Notes: generated from the sequence alone by a model not told the origin. A stretch of 55,792 bases of DNA from an uncultured Mobiluncus sp. (GCF_947254095.1 NZ_CAMYBV010000013.1:1-55792); one strand, 5' to 3'; shown: positions 8,075-18,041, numbered from the stretch's first letter. Numbers and translations are program-made.

Positions 8075-8923
8075 TTGGAGTTCTTTGACCGCGTGAAATC
8101 CAAAGTGTATCGTTCCGGCCCTGACAAACCTATAGATGTGACTCAGGCTATCCGCCAAGCCATGGATCGGGGCGCCATCCCGATGTCTCGTGAACGTACC
8201 GTGGCACCAAACTATTTCGAGATTTCTATTTCTCCCGAGACTGACGCCGCTTTCGAACAGTGGGGTAAGGAAGCCTTGCTGCAAGAGTTTGTGCGTGATG
8301 CCAACGCCTACGCGACTGAGCAAAATTATTCCTTGACCGGTTCGGTTTATGTCGAATTTACGCCACTGAACCCCGAACAGCACCGCCTGGAAGTTAAGGC
8401 ACGCTCCGTATCCGGGGCCCGTCCGGTTTCCGGCATGGAACCCGGAACCCCAGCCGAGCCTGTAGCACCGCCCTCCCAACCCGAACCGCAACCGGCTCCT
8501 GCACCGACTCCCGCTAGTGAGGGCCTGGAATGGAAACCTGTGGAATCCACGGCTCCGGACGTCCCAGCTAACTCCGGCGGCACAACTAACCCGCAGGAAT
8601 CCGAACTTTTAGCGAAGCACGAACAAAAACCTCTGTTGGAAGTGGTCGGGGGACAGACTTACCTACTGGTGGGAGAACGTACCGTGGTGGGACGGGGACG
8701 CAACGTGGACATCGCTTTGAGTGATTCCGGGGTGTCCCATCAACATTTTGAAATTGTCCAGGTCGGCACCAACTACGTCCTGCGCGATTTGGGCTCCACG
8801 AACGGAACTTTTGTAGAGGGAAACCGCGTCAACGAAGCTACACTCTTAGATCGCAACGTGGTGACGGCGGGCCGCATCAAGATGATTTTCTGGCGCCAAG
8901 CCGCCCCACCCCAAGTATCGTGA
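8075..8923 (+). CDS. fhaA: FHA-domain protein FhaA (DUF3662 plus FHA)
   Basis: Cytoplasmic phosphothreonine-binding protein, ~282 aa, first gene of the kinase/cell-wall operon. The N-terminal ~120 residues match the DUF3662 domain (from EFFDRVKSKVY to the VEFTP strand), then comes a Pro/Glu-rich linker, then an FHA domain with GRGRNVDIALSDSGVSHQHFEI and the terminal LGSTNGTFV. In Mycobacterium the homologue binds phosphorylated MviN to control peptidoglycan precursor export. I choose the TTG at 8075 because AAGGAGG (8063-8069) sits 5 bases before it and family members begin with this LEFFDR-like motif; a TTG at 8027 in the same frame would add 16 residues and lacks such a site. Confidence 0.9.
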   Translation: MEFFDRVKSKVYRSGPDKPIDVTQAIRQAMDRGAIPMSRERTVAPNYFEISISPETDAAFEQWGKEALLQEFVRDANAYATEQNYSLTGSVYVEFTPLNPEQHRLEVKARSVSGARPVSGMEPGTPAEPVAPPSQPEPQPAPAPTPASEGLEWKPVESTAPDVPANSGGTTNPQESELLAKHEQKPLLEVVGGQTYLLVGERTVVGRGRNVDIALSDSGVSHQHFEIVQVGTNYVLRDLGSTNGTFVEGNRVNEATLLDRNVVTAGRIKMIFWRQAAPPQVS

Positions 8924-8939
8924 GGCTAGGGACGAGCTG

Positions 8940-9404
8940 TTGAACGAACTGAGTTTTTCTTTACTGCGTCTGGGATACCTGGTGCTGCTGTGGCTCCTGG
9001 TGGGAGGTTCCATCCTGGTTTTGAGCCGTGATATCTACGGTACGGTCGTTACGCGGCGTGACCAGGCCAAATCTATGCGACCTGCCAAAGGCCGTAAACA
9101 GCGGAAGCGTGACGCCCAGGTGTCCACGCTTTTGGTGACCGAAGGGCCATTGACGGGGTCTTCCCTGCAGCTCACCGACAGGCCGGTCATTGTGGGGCGC
9201 GCTCCGACTTCAACTTTGGTGCTGGATGACGATTACGCTTCAGCTCAACACGCCCGGATTTATCCGCAAGACGGCCAGTGGTTCGTGGAGGATTTGGGCT
9301 CAACCAACGGGACTGTCGTGGGAGGAGTGCGGATTACTTCCCCGACCCCGCTCAGCGCACACACCCCGGTTCGCTTCGGGCAAACCATAGTGGAGCTGCG
9401 CTGA
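8940..9404 (+). CDS. fhaB: Membrane-anchored FHA-domain protein FhaB/FipA
   Basis: 154 aa with one N-terminal transmembrane helix (about 9-30), a basic linker rich in Lys/Arg (about 39-58) and a single FHA domain: RPVIVGRAPTS, DDYASAQHARI, LGSTNGTVV. In mycobacteria FipA/FhaB is phosphorylated by PknA/PknB and links division proteins to the kinases. The start is a TTG. Its TGA overlaps the ATG of the phosphatase gene by one base, so the two are translationally coupled. Confidence 0.92.
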   Translation: MNELSFSLLRLGYLVLLWLLVGGSILVLSRDIYGTVVTRRDQAKSMRPAKGRKQRKRDAQVSTLLVTEGPLTGSSLQLTDRPVIVGRAPTSTLVLDDDYASAQHARIYPQDGQWFVEDLGSTNGTVVGGVRITSPTPLSAHTPVRFGQTIVELR

Positions 9405-10726
9405 TGTCAATCCAACTGCGTTATGCGGCTCGTTCTCACGTCGGCTTGGTTCGCAAAAACAACCAGGATTCCGGCTATGCCGGGCCGCATCTGTTGGTGC
9501 TGGCTGACGGAATGGGCGGTCCCGCCGGAGGCGACATTGCTTCTTCGGTGGCGGTGGCGCATTTGGCTCCGCTGGACGCAGATTCCCACGCTGCTGACGA
9601 CTTGTTGAACCTGCTGCGTGACGCCATTGGGGAGGCTCACCGAGATTTGGTGGAGCTGTCGGGCAGCCACGAGGAGTTGCAGGGTCTGGGCACCACTTGT
9701 GTGGCGATTTTACGTTCCGGAAACAAGATGGCGATGGTTCACGTGGGTGACTCTCGAGCCTACCTATTGCGGGACAATGAGTTGACCCAGGTGACGAAAG
9801 ACCATTCTTTTGTGCAGTACCTGGTGGAATCTGGAGAGCTGACCCCGGAGGAGGCCGCGCACCACCCGAAACGTTCCGTGTTGTTGCGGGTGTTGGGGGA
9901 TTCACAAGGCGACGTGACTTTGGACGAGTCCGTGCGTGCGGCCGTGGTGGGGGATCGCTGGTTGCTGTGTTCGGACGGGTTGAGCGGAGTGGTTTCCGCC
10001 GAAACCATCGCCACCGTTCTGGCTGAGGAGCAAACGCCGGAGAGCTGCTGCGAAGAACTCATTGGTTTGGCGCTGAAAAGCGGTGCCCCCGACAATGTGA
10101 CATGCGTGATTGCCGATGTGGTGGATTCCGATGAGGAACTGACCGCTACCGCCCCCCAGATTGTGGGAGCCGCCTCCATTCGACCTGCCGGAGCCAGTAT
10201 CAGCGAAGCCACCCCCGCAGAGAAAGCCGCGATGCTGCGCCGCGGGAAACCTCTGGAGCAGGATGAATTTGCCACCCGTACCCCGAAAGATCCCCGCAAG
10301 ATGTCCCGGCGGGGCTGGTTCATCGGCATATTTTTGACGCTGGTGATTTTGGCGGGTTTGGGGCTCGGAGCCTGGTTTTCCTATGGCTGGACTCAAAAAC
10401 AGTACTTCTTGGGGGTGAACCAGGGCAAAGTGACCCTGTTTAGGGGGATTGACCAATCCATCGGCTCGTGGGATTTGTACCACCCTGTCGAAGAGATGGG
10501 GCTACGCGATTCCGATTTGGCTCCCGTCATTCAGCAGCGCCTGGAAAAGAGCATTTCTCTGCGGAGTCGTGAGGAGGCTCGGGAGCTGATTGCGTCGTGG
10601 CGGGACACCGGAATGGTGAAGGAAACGAAAAAGCCCGCACCGAAGCTTGTGACCCCGACCCCGGCAACACCTGAGACAACCACGTCAACCGAAGAATCCC
10701 CGAATATTGCGGGAGGTAACCAGTAA
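9404..10726 (+). CDS. pstP: PP2C-type Ser/Thr phosphatase PstP
   Basis: Metal-dependent protein phosphatase that reverses PknA/PknB phosphorylation, 440 aa. The catalytic domain (1-~235) has the PP2C motifs RKNNQDS, LADGMGG, GTT, HVGDSRAYL, LLCSDGLSG and APDNVTC, with the metal-binding aspartates present. A linker leads to one transmembrane helix (GIFLTLVILAGLGLGAWF, about 305-322) and an extracellular domain of ~100 residues ending in a Thr/Pro-rich tail. The start is the ATG overlapping the fhaB stop; an upstream in-frame extension would run into fhaB and is rejected. The stop TAA overlaps the rodA ATG by one base. Confidence 0.95.
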   Translation: MSIQLRYAARSHVGLVRKNNQDSGYAGPHLLVLADGMGGPAGGDIASSVAVAHLAPLDADSHAADDLLNLLRDAIGEAHRDLVELSGSHEELQGLGTTCVAILRSGNKMAMVHVGDSRAYLLRDNELTQVTKDHSFVQYLVESGELTPEEAAHHPKRSVLLRVLGDSQGDVTLDESVRAAVVGDRWLLCSDGLSGVVSAETIATVLAEEQTPESCCEELIGLALKSGAPDNVTCVIADVVDSDEELTATAPQIVGAASIRPAGASISEATPAEKAAMLRRGKPLEQDEFATRTPKDPRKMSRRGWFIGIFLTLVILAGLGLGAWFSYGWTQKQYFLGVNQGKVTLFRGIDQSIGSWDLYHPVEEMGLRDSDLAPVIQQRLEKSISLRSREEARELIASWRDTGMVKETKKPAPKLVTPTPATPETTTSTEESPNIAGGNQ

Positions 10727-12216
10727 TGGCTACCATTGTGCAATATCCTGCCAGATCCGGACGCCGCTCCGAACTGGTCTTGCTCATCCTGGCGATCTTG
10801 GTCGGGGTCGGAGCCTATCTTTCCATCATGGTTTCTCATCCGGAGGCTCCCCAGGTTTGGTACTGGTATTGCATCGCTATCGCCGTGGGGGGAATCGGGC
10901 TGCACGTGGCGATACGATTTTTGGCGCCCTATGCCGATCCGGTCATTATGCCGGTAGCTGTGGCGTTAAACGGGATTGGTTTGGCGATGATTTCGCGCCT
11001 GGACCTGTACTATCAGCAGCGCGCCGATACCACCGGTTCCACCGCGGTGCGTAACGCCATGTTGACCCAGGTCAACAACGAACGCCAAGTCATTTTCATG
11101 GTCGGGTCCATCGCGGTGGTAATCCTGACCCTGCTGGCGTTTCGGGATCATCGCAGCCTGCGAAAATTTGCCTGGCCCGCCCTGGTTGTCGCCATTTTGC
11201 TGATGCTTTCCACCAAGATTCCGGGACTGGGTCAAACCGTCAACGGTGCCGATATTTCCTTGCGGATTTTGGGATTCACGATTCAACCTAACGAATTTGC
11301 CAAGATTTTGCTGGCGATTTTCTTTGCCGGATATCTGGAATACCGCCGGGATTCCCTGGCTATCGCTGGGAAAAAGATTGGATTCATTCAGCTGCCCCGA
11401 TGGCGCGACCTGCTGCCGATTCTGGTCGTCTGGGCAGCGGTGATGGGTCTGTTGGTGCTGCAAAAGGACTTGGGGGTGGCGCTGCTGCTGTTCGCCATCT
11501 TTGTGGCCGTACTCTATGTCGCTACGGACCGTCCGTCTTGGATTATCTTTGGCGGGGTGTTGATGATACCGATGGCCGTCGTGGCCTATCTGTCCTTCTC
11601 TCACGTGCAAGACCGGGTGACGAACTGGCTGAACGCTTTAGACCTGGATGTCGCCAACCCGGATCGAGTCGGCGGTTCTTGGCAGCTGGTCAACGCCCTG
11701 TTCGGCATGGCTTACGGCGGCTTGACCGGAACCGGGTGGGGTTTGGGTCGGCCGGGTCAAACTCCCTTGGCAAACTCGGATTTCATCGTGTCCTCCATCG
11801 CTGAGGAAATCGGTCTGACCGGTATGTTAGCCGTAATGCTGCTGTACCTGATTCTGGTACTGCGCGGATTGCGAGCCGCGATGGGGGTGCGCGACGGTTT
11901 CGGGAAACTGCTAGCCACCGCTTTGGCTTTCGGTATTGGGGCGCAGCTGTTTATCGTGGCGGGAGGCGTGACCCGCCTAATTCCCTCGACCGGTTTGACT
12001 GCCCCGTTCCTGGCCGCGGGGGGCGTTTCTTCCGTCGCCAACTGGTTGGCAGTAGCGATTCTGCTGCGCATCTCCGATTCAGCACGTCGACCAGTCCCTT
12101 CTGATGGGTCCGGCGGTTTTCGGTTGACATCCGGTACCGGTGACTCGGGAGATGCTGGGCTCGGCGGGGGGCCTCTTGACTACGCCGCCACCGAACGGGT
12201 GGTGATGCCCCAGTGA
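10726..12216 (+). CDS. rodA: SEDS glycosyltransferase RodA/FtsW
   Basis: Peptidoglycan polymerase of the SEDS family, 496 aa, with around a dozen hydrophobic segments. It should elongate glycan strands from lipid II together with the transpeptidase PbpA encoded next. Diagnostic stretches are LQKDLGVALLLFAIF and, later, GLGRPGQTPLANSDFIVSSIAEEIG, where SEDS enzymes carry their conserved Pro/Asp and Glu residues. The start ATG overlaps the pstP stop by one base and the end overlaps pbpA by four (GTGA). The operon partner makes RodA (elongation) more likely than FtsW (division). Confidence 0.94.
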   Translation: MATIVQYPARSGRRSELVLLILAILVGVGAYLSIMVSHPEAPQVWYWYCIAIAVGGIGLHVAIRFLAPYADPVIMPVAVALNGIGLAMISRLDLYYQQRADTTGSTAVRNAMLTQVNNERQVIFMVGSIAVVILTLLAFRDHRSLRKFAWPALVVAILLMLSTKIPGLGQTVNGADISLRILGFTIQPNEFAKILLAIFFAGYLEYRRDSLAIAGKKIGFIQLPRWRDLLPILVVWAAVMGLLVLQKDLGVALLLFAIFVAVLYVATDRPSWIIFGGVLMIPMAVVAYLSFSHVQDRVTNWLNALDLDVANPDRVGGSWQLVNALFGMAYGGLTGTGWGLGRPGQTPLANSDFIVSSIAEEIGLTGMLAVMLLYLILVLRGLRAAMGVRDGFGKLLATALAFGIGAQLFIVAGGVTRLIPSTGLTAPFLAAGGVSSVANWLAVAILLRISDSARRPVPSDGSGGFRLTSGTGDSGDAGLGGGPLDYAATERVVMPQ

Positions 12217-13673
12217 ACGCTCAGATTCGCCGTTTAGCGGTTGCCCTGATTGTCATGATTGTGGCGTTGATGGGGGCGTTAACCTATCAGCAGTTTATTT
12301 TTGCTCCGACCCTGAATGCCCACCCCCTGAACCGGCGGGTCACCGACGCCTACTGGAACCAGGAGCGCGGCAAGATTGTGACCGGAGACGGCGCCCTGGT
12401 ACTGGCTCAGTCACTGCCCGTGGGAACCGAACCGGACGTGACCTACGCCCGGAACTATCCCCAGGGCGCAAAGTACGCCCATATTACGGGTTATTTTCCG
12501 GCAGCGATTCGCGGCCAGATGACGGACCTGGAAAAGGCCGCCGAACCGGTCTTGTCCGGCAAAGCGGATTCCCAATGGATGCAGCGTCTGCAGGACCTGT
12601 TTACCGGCGCCCAGCCGCAGGCTGGAAACGTATCACTGACCATCAATCCGGCAGTCCAAGACGCGATGACCGCGGCTTTGTCCGGGAAAACCGGCGCCGC
12701 CGTGGCACTGAACCCGAAAACGGGAGAAATCCTGGGAATGGCATCCTCCCCCGCTTTTGACCCCAACGCTTTGAGCGGCCCGGACGGCAACGCCCTGCAA
12801 AGTACCTACAACGCTTTGGTCGCCGACCCGCAAAAACCCCTTCTGAACAGGGCAATTAGCGAACTTTATCCCCCCGGTTCGACGTTTAAGATTGTGACCA
12901 CCGCGGCTCTGCTGTCTCACGGGACGGTTGCCGCAGATACGATTGTGGACGCCCCCGATTCTCTGGATTTGCCGGGCACCAACGTGAAACTCATCAACTT
13001 TGCTGGAGAATCTTGCGGAAACGGCCAAGTGCCGTTGCATAAAGCCTTTGCCATGTCCTGTAACACCCCGTTTGCCGCATTGGGAATGCAGTTGGGCGGC
13101 GAGCCTTTGCAGGCACAAGCCAAAGCCTTTGGTTTCGGCACCGTCCCGAACGTGCCTCTGACCGGGGTGGCGTCCCAATTTCCTCCTCCGGAAGCGCCGT
13201 CTTTCCTGGCGAACGCCGCGATTGGCCAGCAGTCCGTGCGGGTGACGCCCCTACAGATGGCGATGGTGGCGAGCGCTGTCGCTAACGACGGAAAAGTCAT
13301 GACGCCTTACCTGATTAATCAGGAACTGTCCTCCGATTTCCAGGTCCTCAAACAGTATGCTCCACAAGTTTTGAGCCGGGCGGTGTCACCGGAAATCGCC
13401 GCCAGTATCCGCCAAATGATGGTGGAAGTCGTGCAATCTGGAACCGGCAAGGCTGCCGGTATTCCCGGCCTGAATGTCGCAGGTAAAACCGGAACCGCCG
13501 AAACAGGGGTGGGGCGCGGCCTAGATCAGTGGTTTGTAGGATTTGCCCCGGCAGAAGACCCGCGCATTGCCGTAGCGATTGTGGTGGAGGATCCGCAGGG
13601 CGTGTACGGTACCGGGGGTACCGTGGCTGCTCCGCTGGCACGCAGCATTCTGCAGGCAGGAGTGAGCCAATGA
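12213..13673 (+). CDS. pbpA: Class B penicillin-binding protein PbpA
   Basis: Peptidoglycan D,D-transpeptidase, 486 aa, anchored by an N-terminal transmembrane helix (about 7-27). The catalytic motifs are complete: SxxK as STFK (Ser223), SxN as SCN (282-284) and KTG (425-427). It works with RodA, whose gene overlaps it by four bases. The start is GTG. It ends 14 residues after VAAPLARSILQ, as in mycobacterial PbpA (~490 aa). The pknA ATG overlaps its stop by four bases (ATGA). Confidence 0.96.
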   Translation: MNAQIRRLAVALIVMIVALMGALTYQQFIFAPTLNAHPLNRRVTDAYWNQERGKIVTGDGALVLAQSLPVGTEPDVTYARNYPQGAKYAHITGYFPAAIRGQMTDLEKAAEPVLSGKADSQWMQRLQDLFTGAQPQAGNVSLTINPAVQDAMTAALSGKTGAAVALNPKTGEILGMASSPAFDPNALSGPDGNALQSTYNALVADPQKPLLNRAISELYPPGSTFKIVTTAALLSHGTVAADTIVDAPDSLDLPGTNVKLINFAGESCGNGQVPLHKAFAMSCNTPFAALGMQLGGEPLQAQAKAFGFGTVPNVPLTGVASQFPPPEAPSFLANAAIGQQSVRVTPLQMAMVASAVANDGKVMTPYLINQELSSDFQVLKQYAPQVLSRAVSPEIAASIRQMMVEVVQSGTGKAAGIPGLNVAGKTGTAETGVGRGLDQWFVGFAPAEDPRIAVAIVVEDPQGVYGTGGTVAAPLARSILQAGVSQ

Positions 13674-15148
13674 TTGGGGCAAATACGGTGCTCAACGACC
13701 GTTACCGCCTGGTTTCTATCCTGGCGACCGGCGGAATGGGCGTGATTTGGCGCGGTTGGGACAAACGCAGCCAAAACGTCGTCGCAGTGAAAGTGTTAAA
13801 AGAGGAACTCATCGGTCAGGCAACATTCCTGGCCCGTTTGCGTGCCGAAGCCACCAACGCCGCCCGCCTGCATCATCCTAACCTCGCCGCCGTTTTTGAT
13901 TGGGGCGAAACAGATGGCCAGGGCTGGATTGTGATGGAGCTGGTGGAGGGCCGTCCCCTGTCAGACATTCTGGCGGGAGGCCAAGTTCTGACTTGGGAAC
14001 AGCTCGCCCCGATTCTGATCCAGATCGCGAACGGCCTGCAGGCTTCCCACGAGGCGCACGTCATACACCGTGATGTAAAACCCTCGAATATTCTGGTTTC
14101 CGACAAGGGCGTGGCGAAACTGACGGACTTCGGGATTTCGTTGGCTCCGCGCGCCGAGGCCCTGACCGCGGCCGGGATGGTGATGGGTACTGCCCAGTAT
14201 CTGCCTCCCGAACAGGCGATGGGTGAAACCGCGACCGCCTTGGGTGATATTTATGCTCTGGGTGTCATCTCCTACGAAGCCTTGGCTGGAAAACGTCCGT
14301 TTACGGGCCCCACCCAGGTAGACATCGCGATGTCACACGTGAAAGACCCGGTTCCGCCCCTTCCCGAAACGGTAAATTCCCAAGTGGCAGCGTTGATTTA
14401 CCAAATGTTGGAAAAAGACCCGCGGCTGCGTCCCCAATCGGCGAAACAGCTCGCTGAGGCGATTCAGGCGCTGTGGCACGGCACGGTACCGCTGTCGTTT
14501 ACCCCACGCATGAGTTTTTCACGCAATTTGGCCGACGCTCCCCCGACCGCTCAGATGCCCGTGGCACCGGTCGAGGACACCCCGAAAGATGTGTCATCGG
14601 AATCCCCGTCCGCAAATGCACCCGCCGTATCTGCTTCTCCAACCCAACCTGCGGCGGCGTCCCCGGTCACTCCCACCAAAGCACCTGCTGCGCCGGTCGA
14701 CCCGGCACCGCAGCCCCCTCGTGTGGTCTCGGCCAAACCTGACGCGACGGCTCCCGCAGTTGGCCCGCACCAGACCGATTTGGTCCCGCCTGCCGCTTTT
14801 GCCCCGGAGACGTCCGCCCCGCCCTTGCGACCTAATTTTCAGCGGGTAAAACCGGCTCAACCTGCCGCTATACCGGTAGGTTCCCAGGCAATCCCTTCCG
14901 AGCGTCACGAGGAAATGATGCGTTACCTGGAAGACGAACCGCTGCCCCAGCCGGAGTCGGGATCGAAACGAAAACTTGTTGTTGCATTAGTCATCACCGC
15001 TGTGGTGTTGATAGCGTTGATTTTTGGGTTGGCAACCACCCTGCGTACCGGAGCCTCAACCGGTAACCTTGAATCGGGCTTGACCGTAACGTCGGTTGCA
15101 GCCCCAGCCAGCTCGCCAGTAGAGGAGGAAAACCTTGAGTCAGTCTGA
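13670..15148 (+). CDS. pknA: Ser/Thr protein kinase PknA-like
   Basis: Membrane-anchored Hanks-type kinase, 492 aa. Kinase domain: glycine loop around 18-25, catalytic Lys41, HRDVKPSN (133-140), DFG (153-155) and the activation segment GTAQYLPPEQ. A Pro/Ala-rich juxtamembrane region of ~150 residues follows, then a transmembrane helix (about 446-465) and a short external tail of ~27 residues. It lacks PASTA repeats, which fits PknA rather than PknB. The ATG at 13670 overlaps the pbpA stop; a long in-frame upstream extension lies inside pbpA and is rejected. Expected targets are division and wall-synthesis proteins. Confidence 0.94.
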   Translation: MIGANTVLNDRYRLVSILATGGMGVIWRGWDKRSQNVVAVKVLKEELIGQATFLARLRAEATNAARLHHPNLAAVFDWGETDGQGWIVMELVEGRPLSDILAGGQVLTWEQLAPILIQIANGLQASHEAHVIHRDVKPSNILVSDKGVAKLTDFGISLAPRAEALTAAGMVMGTAQYLPPEQAMGETATALGDIYALGVISYEALAGKRPFTGPTQVDIAMSHVKDPVPPLPETVNSQVAALIYQMLEKDPRLRPQSAKQLAEAIQALWHGTVPLSFTPRMSFSRNLADAPPTAQMPVAPVEDTPKDVSSESPSANAPAVSASPTQPAAASPVTPTKAPAAPVDPAPQPPRVVSAKPDATAPAVGPHQTDLVPPAAFAPETSAPPLRPNFQRVKPAQPAAIPVGSQAIPSERHEEMMRYLEDEPLPQPESGSKRKLVVALVITAVVLIALIFGLATTLRTGASTGNLESGLTVTSVAAPASSPVEEENLESV

Positions 15149-16985
15149 CCGGATTATCGGCGGGCGCTACGAAATTAGCCAGCTCATCGGACGCGGCGGT
15201 ATGGCGGAAGTCCATATCGGTACTGACACGCGCCTGAACCGGATTGTAGCGATTAAGATTTTGCGTCAGGACTTGGCGCGCGACCCCGTCTTTCAGGCCC
15301 GCTTCCGCCGCGAAGCCCAGTCGGCGGCGAACCTGAACCATCCCTCTATCGTGGCTGTCTATGACACGGGTGAGGAAACCATCACCGCTTCTGATGGCGC
15401 TGAGATAAAGGTGCCCTACATCGTCATGGAGTACGTGGAAGGTCACACGGTACGGGAGCTGCTGACGGACGGGAATCCGGTTCCGCTGGAGGAAGCGGTC
15501 GAAATCGTTTCCGGTGTCCTGGACGCGTTGGAGTATGCTCACCATCAAAACTTGGTGCACCGCGACATTAAGCCCGGCAATGTGATGATTACCACGACCG
15601 GGAAAATCAAGGTGATGGACTTTGGGATTGCTCGCGCCCTGTCAGATTCCCAAGCCACGATGACGCAAACCGATGCGGTGGTGGGCACCGCCCAGTATCT
15701 GTCTCCCGAACAGGCACGCGGCGAACAGGTTGATGCCCGTTCTGACCTGTATTCCGCGGGGTGTTTACTGTTCGAGCTGCTGACTGGCCAGCCCCCGTTC
15801 AAGGGCGATTCGGCTGTGGCGGTCGCGTTCCAGCACGTTTCTCAGCTGCCGCCTCTACCTTCCTCGATTGCCCCGGATATTCCGGAATCTCTGGACCGCG
15901 TGGTGATGAAAGCGTTGGCGAAAGACCGTGAAGACCGCTATCCCGATGCCGCTCATATGCGCGCTGACCTGCAGGCTTCTCTGCGTGGAGGGAACGTGGC
16001 GGCTCCCGCCACGTCAACCTGGACAGCTCCTTTGGTCGGTGATACCACCGGTGCGACCACTGTCTTGCCGCCTGTAAATCAGGGGTACCCCTCTAACTAC
16101 GGAACCGCTAGGTCTAACGCAATGTCTCCTGCGGGACAGACCACCCAAACTTTGGAGGCCACAGATTCGACCCAGAACCATCGCGGTAAAACCAATAAGA
16201 AACCGCTGATTATTGTCATTGTGCTACTGGCGATTTTGGCGGCTTTGGGCATCGGATTTTGGCTGGTTTTCAGCGGAGACAAGCCAACCGATGAGATGGT
16301 TGAGATTCCCTCTCTGGATGGCATGAACCAGGAAGAAGCCTCCACCGCGATTAACGATGCGGGACTGGTGTTCCGCCTGGGCCGCGGGGTCAGTTCCGAG
16401 GACATTCCGGAGGGTATTTTTGTTAAATCCGATCCGGCGGTGGGAACGAAGGTTGCCAAAGGTTCCAAGGTGTTTGTCTCGCTTTCTACCGGCCCGGGCG
16501 ATGCCAGTGTTCCCTCGCTGGCTGGGCTGACTCAGGATCAGGCTCGGAAGGCTTTGGAGGCGGAAGGCTTAGAGATTGGCAGCATCACGACCTCTGATTC
16601 GGGCACGATAGACAAGGATAAAGTCATTAAATCCAACCCCGCCGAGGGCGAAGCGGTTAAGAAGGGCGACTCGGTCGACCTGGAAGTGGCCTCCGGTAAC
16701 TTCCGGATTCCTCAAGACCTGGTGGGAGGCACCAAGGAGGCTTTGCAACAGTTTGTGGACGCCAACCGGGTGCGTTTGACGATAACCGAAAAGGAAGATG
16801 CTACAGCTGCTCCGGGCACCGTGTTGTCTTTGGACAAGGCCGGTCAGTTGGTTGGGCTGGATACCTCTATGACCGCGGTGGTGGCGATTGCCCCGAAAGA
16901 ACCCACGACTAAGCCAGAAGTTCCGACTGATGCCCCGACCGCACCTATGGAGCCTTCACACGCCCCGGAATCGCCCGGCACGTGA
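15135..16985 (+). CDS. pknB: PASTA-domain Ser/Thr protein kinase PknB
   Basis: Receptor-type kinase, 616 aa, that senses muropeptides or lipid II and phosphorylates wall-synthesis and division proteins. Kinase domain 1-~275: glycine loop GRGGMAEVH, Lys41, HRDIKPGN (142-149), DFG (162-164) and a Thr-rich activation loop TMTQTDAVVGTAQYLSPEQ. A linker precedes one transmembrane helix (about 355-377). The outside part has two clear PASTA repeats and a third more divergent one, ending in a Pro/Thr tail; mycobacterial PknB has four. The TTG start has AGGAGG six bases upstream and the gene overlaps the end of pknA by 14 bases. It is the last gene of the operon. Confidence 0.96.
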   Translation: MSQSDRIIGGRYEISQLIGRGGMAEVHIGTDTRLNRIVAIKILRQDLARDPVFQARFRREAQSAANLNHPSIVAVYDTGEETITASDGAEIKVPYIVMEYVEGHTVRELLTDGNPVPLEEAVEIVSGVLDALEYAHHQNLVHRDIKPGNVMITTTGKIKVMDFGIARALSDSQATMTQTDAVVGTAQYLSPEQARGEQVDARSDLYSAGCLLFELLTGQPPFKGDSAVAVAFQHVSQLPPLPSSIAPDIPESLDRVVMKALAKDREDRYPDAAHMRADLQASLRGGNVAAPATSTWTAPLVGDTTGATTVLPPVNQGYPSNYGTARSNAMSPAGQTTQTLEATDSTQNHRGKTNKKPLIIVIVLLAILAALGIGFWLVFSGDKPTDEMVEIPSLDGMNQEEASTAINDAGLVFRLGRGVSSEDIPEGIFVKSDPAVGTKVAKGSKVFVSLSTGPGDASVPSLAGLTQDQARKALEAEGLEIGSITTSDSGTIDKDKVIKSNPAEGEAVKKGDSVDLEVASGNFRIPQDLVGGTKEALQQFVDANRVRLTITEKEDATAAPGTVLSLDKAGQLVGLDTSMTAVVAIAPKEPTTKPEVPTDAPTAPMEPSHAPESPGT

Positions 16986-17030
16986 GGCGGGTTGCCGTAC
17001 CCGGGGAGGGCGTGATTTCGCTAGCGTCGA

Positions 17031-18041
17031 TTAGTTGCCGGGCTGCGGTTGTTCCGCTGGTTCTCCAACCCAGGTTGTTTTGCCGGTTCCGGTAGCGGGG
17101 TCCAAGACGGTGCGGCAATAGAACTTATTGCCGTTGGCATCAACTATCATCTGGCCAACCTCGCAGGTCGCACCGCCTTGCTGAGCGCGCTGTTCCTGCT
17201 CCATCTGCTGCTGTTGACGCAGCAACTGTTCTTCGGATTCTTTCCGGGCCTGTTCTAAACGTTTGTCATCTATAGCTTTGGTGACCGCGGTGATGTCCTC
17301 ATCCAGACGATCCACGGAGGCACGCATCGATTCGTTGAGACCATCGACCTTATCGTCTGGCACGGTTGACAGGGAGTTAACTTGGTTCAAAAGGCGTTTC
17401 GCGTCCTCAATCTGAGCCGCTAGAGATGCTCTGGGTTCGGTATTAGCTTCTATATCCGCAGCGGTTTGCGCCAGTTTTTCCGCCTGGGCAATCTTATCTG
17501 CCAAGGCTTTCTGGGCTACCGTCAGACTGTTGAGATTTTCAGCTTCCTGAATTTCTCGCAGCGCAGCCTCCAGCTCAGTTTGCTGCTTTTTCAACGCTTC
17601 AGCCTGAGCCATCATGGTGGAGGTTTTCTTGGCGACATCCTTACCGGTACATTCCAGAGGTTTCACTTCTTTACTGGCCTGCCGAACTTTCGCCTGAATG
17701 TCATCAAGCATCGCGGGGTCTTTGACTTGAGAGGAATCAACCGCGGTTAAAGTATTTTCCGCGTCGGACACTACCTGCTGCAGCGAAGTGTACTGTTTGG
17801 TTAAATCCTGGCTGGCTTTCGCACAAGCCGAACGCGCTCCTTGGGAATCGCCGCTCAGCACCCACATCGCGACCAAGCCGATAACGAGCGCCACCAAAAT
17901 GACAGCAGACACGATGATGGCTATGGTCCAGCGGCGGCGGGCTTTGGCGATTTGTTCCGCGGGCAGAATCTGAGGATTAGGGCGTGCCCGGTTGGGGGTA
18001 CGGCCCTGCTGCGCAACGGGTTTTTGCGTATTTCCCACCAT
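17031..18041 (-). CDS. Single-pass membrane protein with extracellular coiled coil, unknown function
   Basis: 336 aa, not recognised as a named family. A basic N-terminal cytoplasmic stretch of ~37 residues precedes one transmembrane helix (IAIIVSAVILVALVIGLVAMWV, split here as about 40-61). The outside part is long, Ala/Gln/Glu/Lys-rich and strongly heptad-like (about 80-285), ending in a Gln-rich segment and a small C-terminal region with two cysteines (TCEVGQM and FYCRTVLD) that could form a disulfide. The ATG at 18041 has GAGGTGAG upstream; a GTG one codon earlier is also possible. It converges on pknB with a 45-bp gap. A spacer-like role in the envelope is a guess from shape only. Confidence 0.8.
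   Translation of the reverse strand: MVGNTQKPVAQQGRTPNRARPNPQILPAEQIAKARRRWTIAIIVSAVILVALVIGLVAMWVLSGDSQGARSACAKASQDLTKQYTSLQQVVSDAENTLTAVDSSQVKDPAMLDDIQAKVRQASKEVKPLECTGKDVAKKTSTMMAQAEALKKQQTELEAALREIQEAENLNSLTVAQKALADKIAQAEKLAQTAADIEANTEPRASLAAQIEDAKRLLNQVNSLSTVPDDKVDGLNESMRASVDRLDEDITAVTKAIDDKRLEQARKESEEQLLRQQQQMEQEQRAQQGGATCEVGQMIVDANGNKFYCRTVLDPATGTGKTTWVGEPAEQPQPGN

Noticed and set aside
9278..9403. N-terminal extension of pstP
   Set aside because: It overlaps fhaB in another frame and lacks a ribosome binding site; PP2C begins at MSIQLRYAA.
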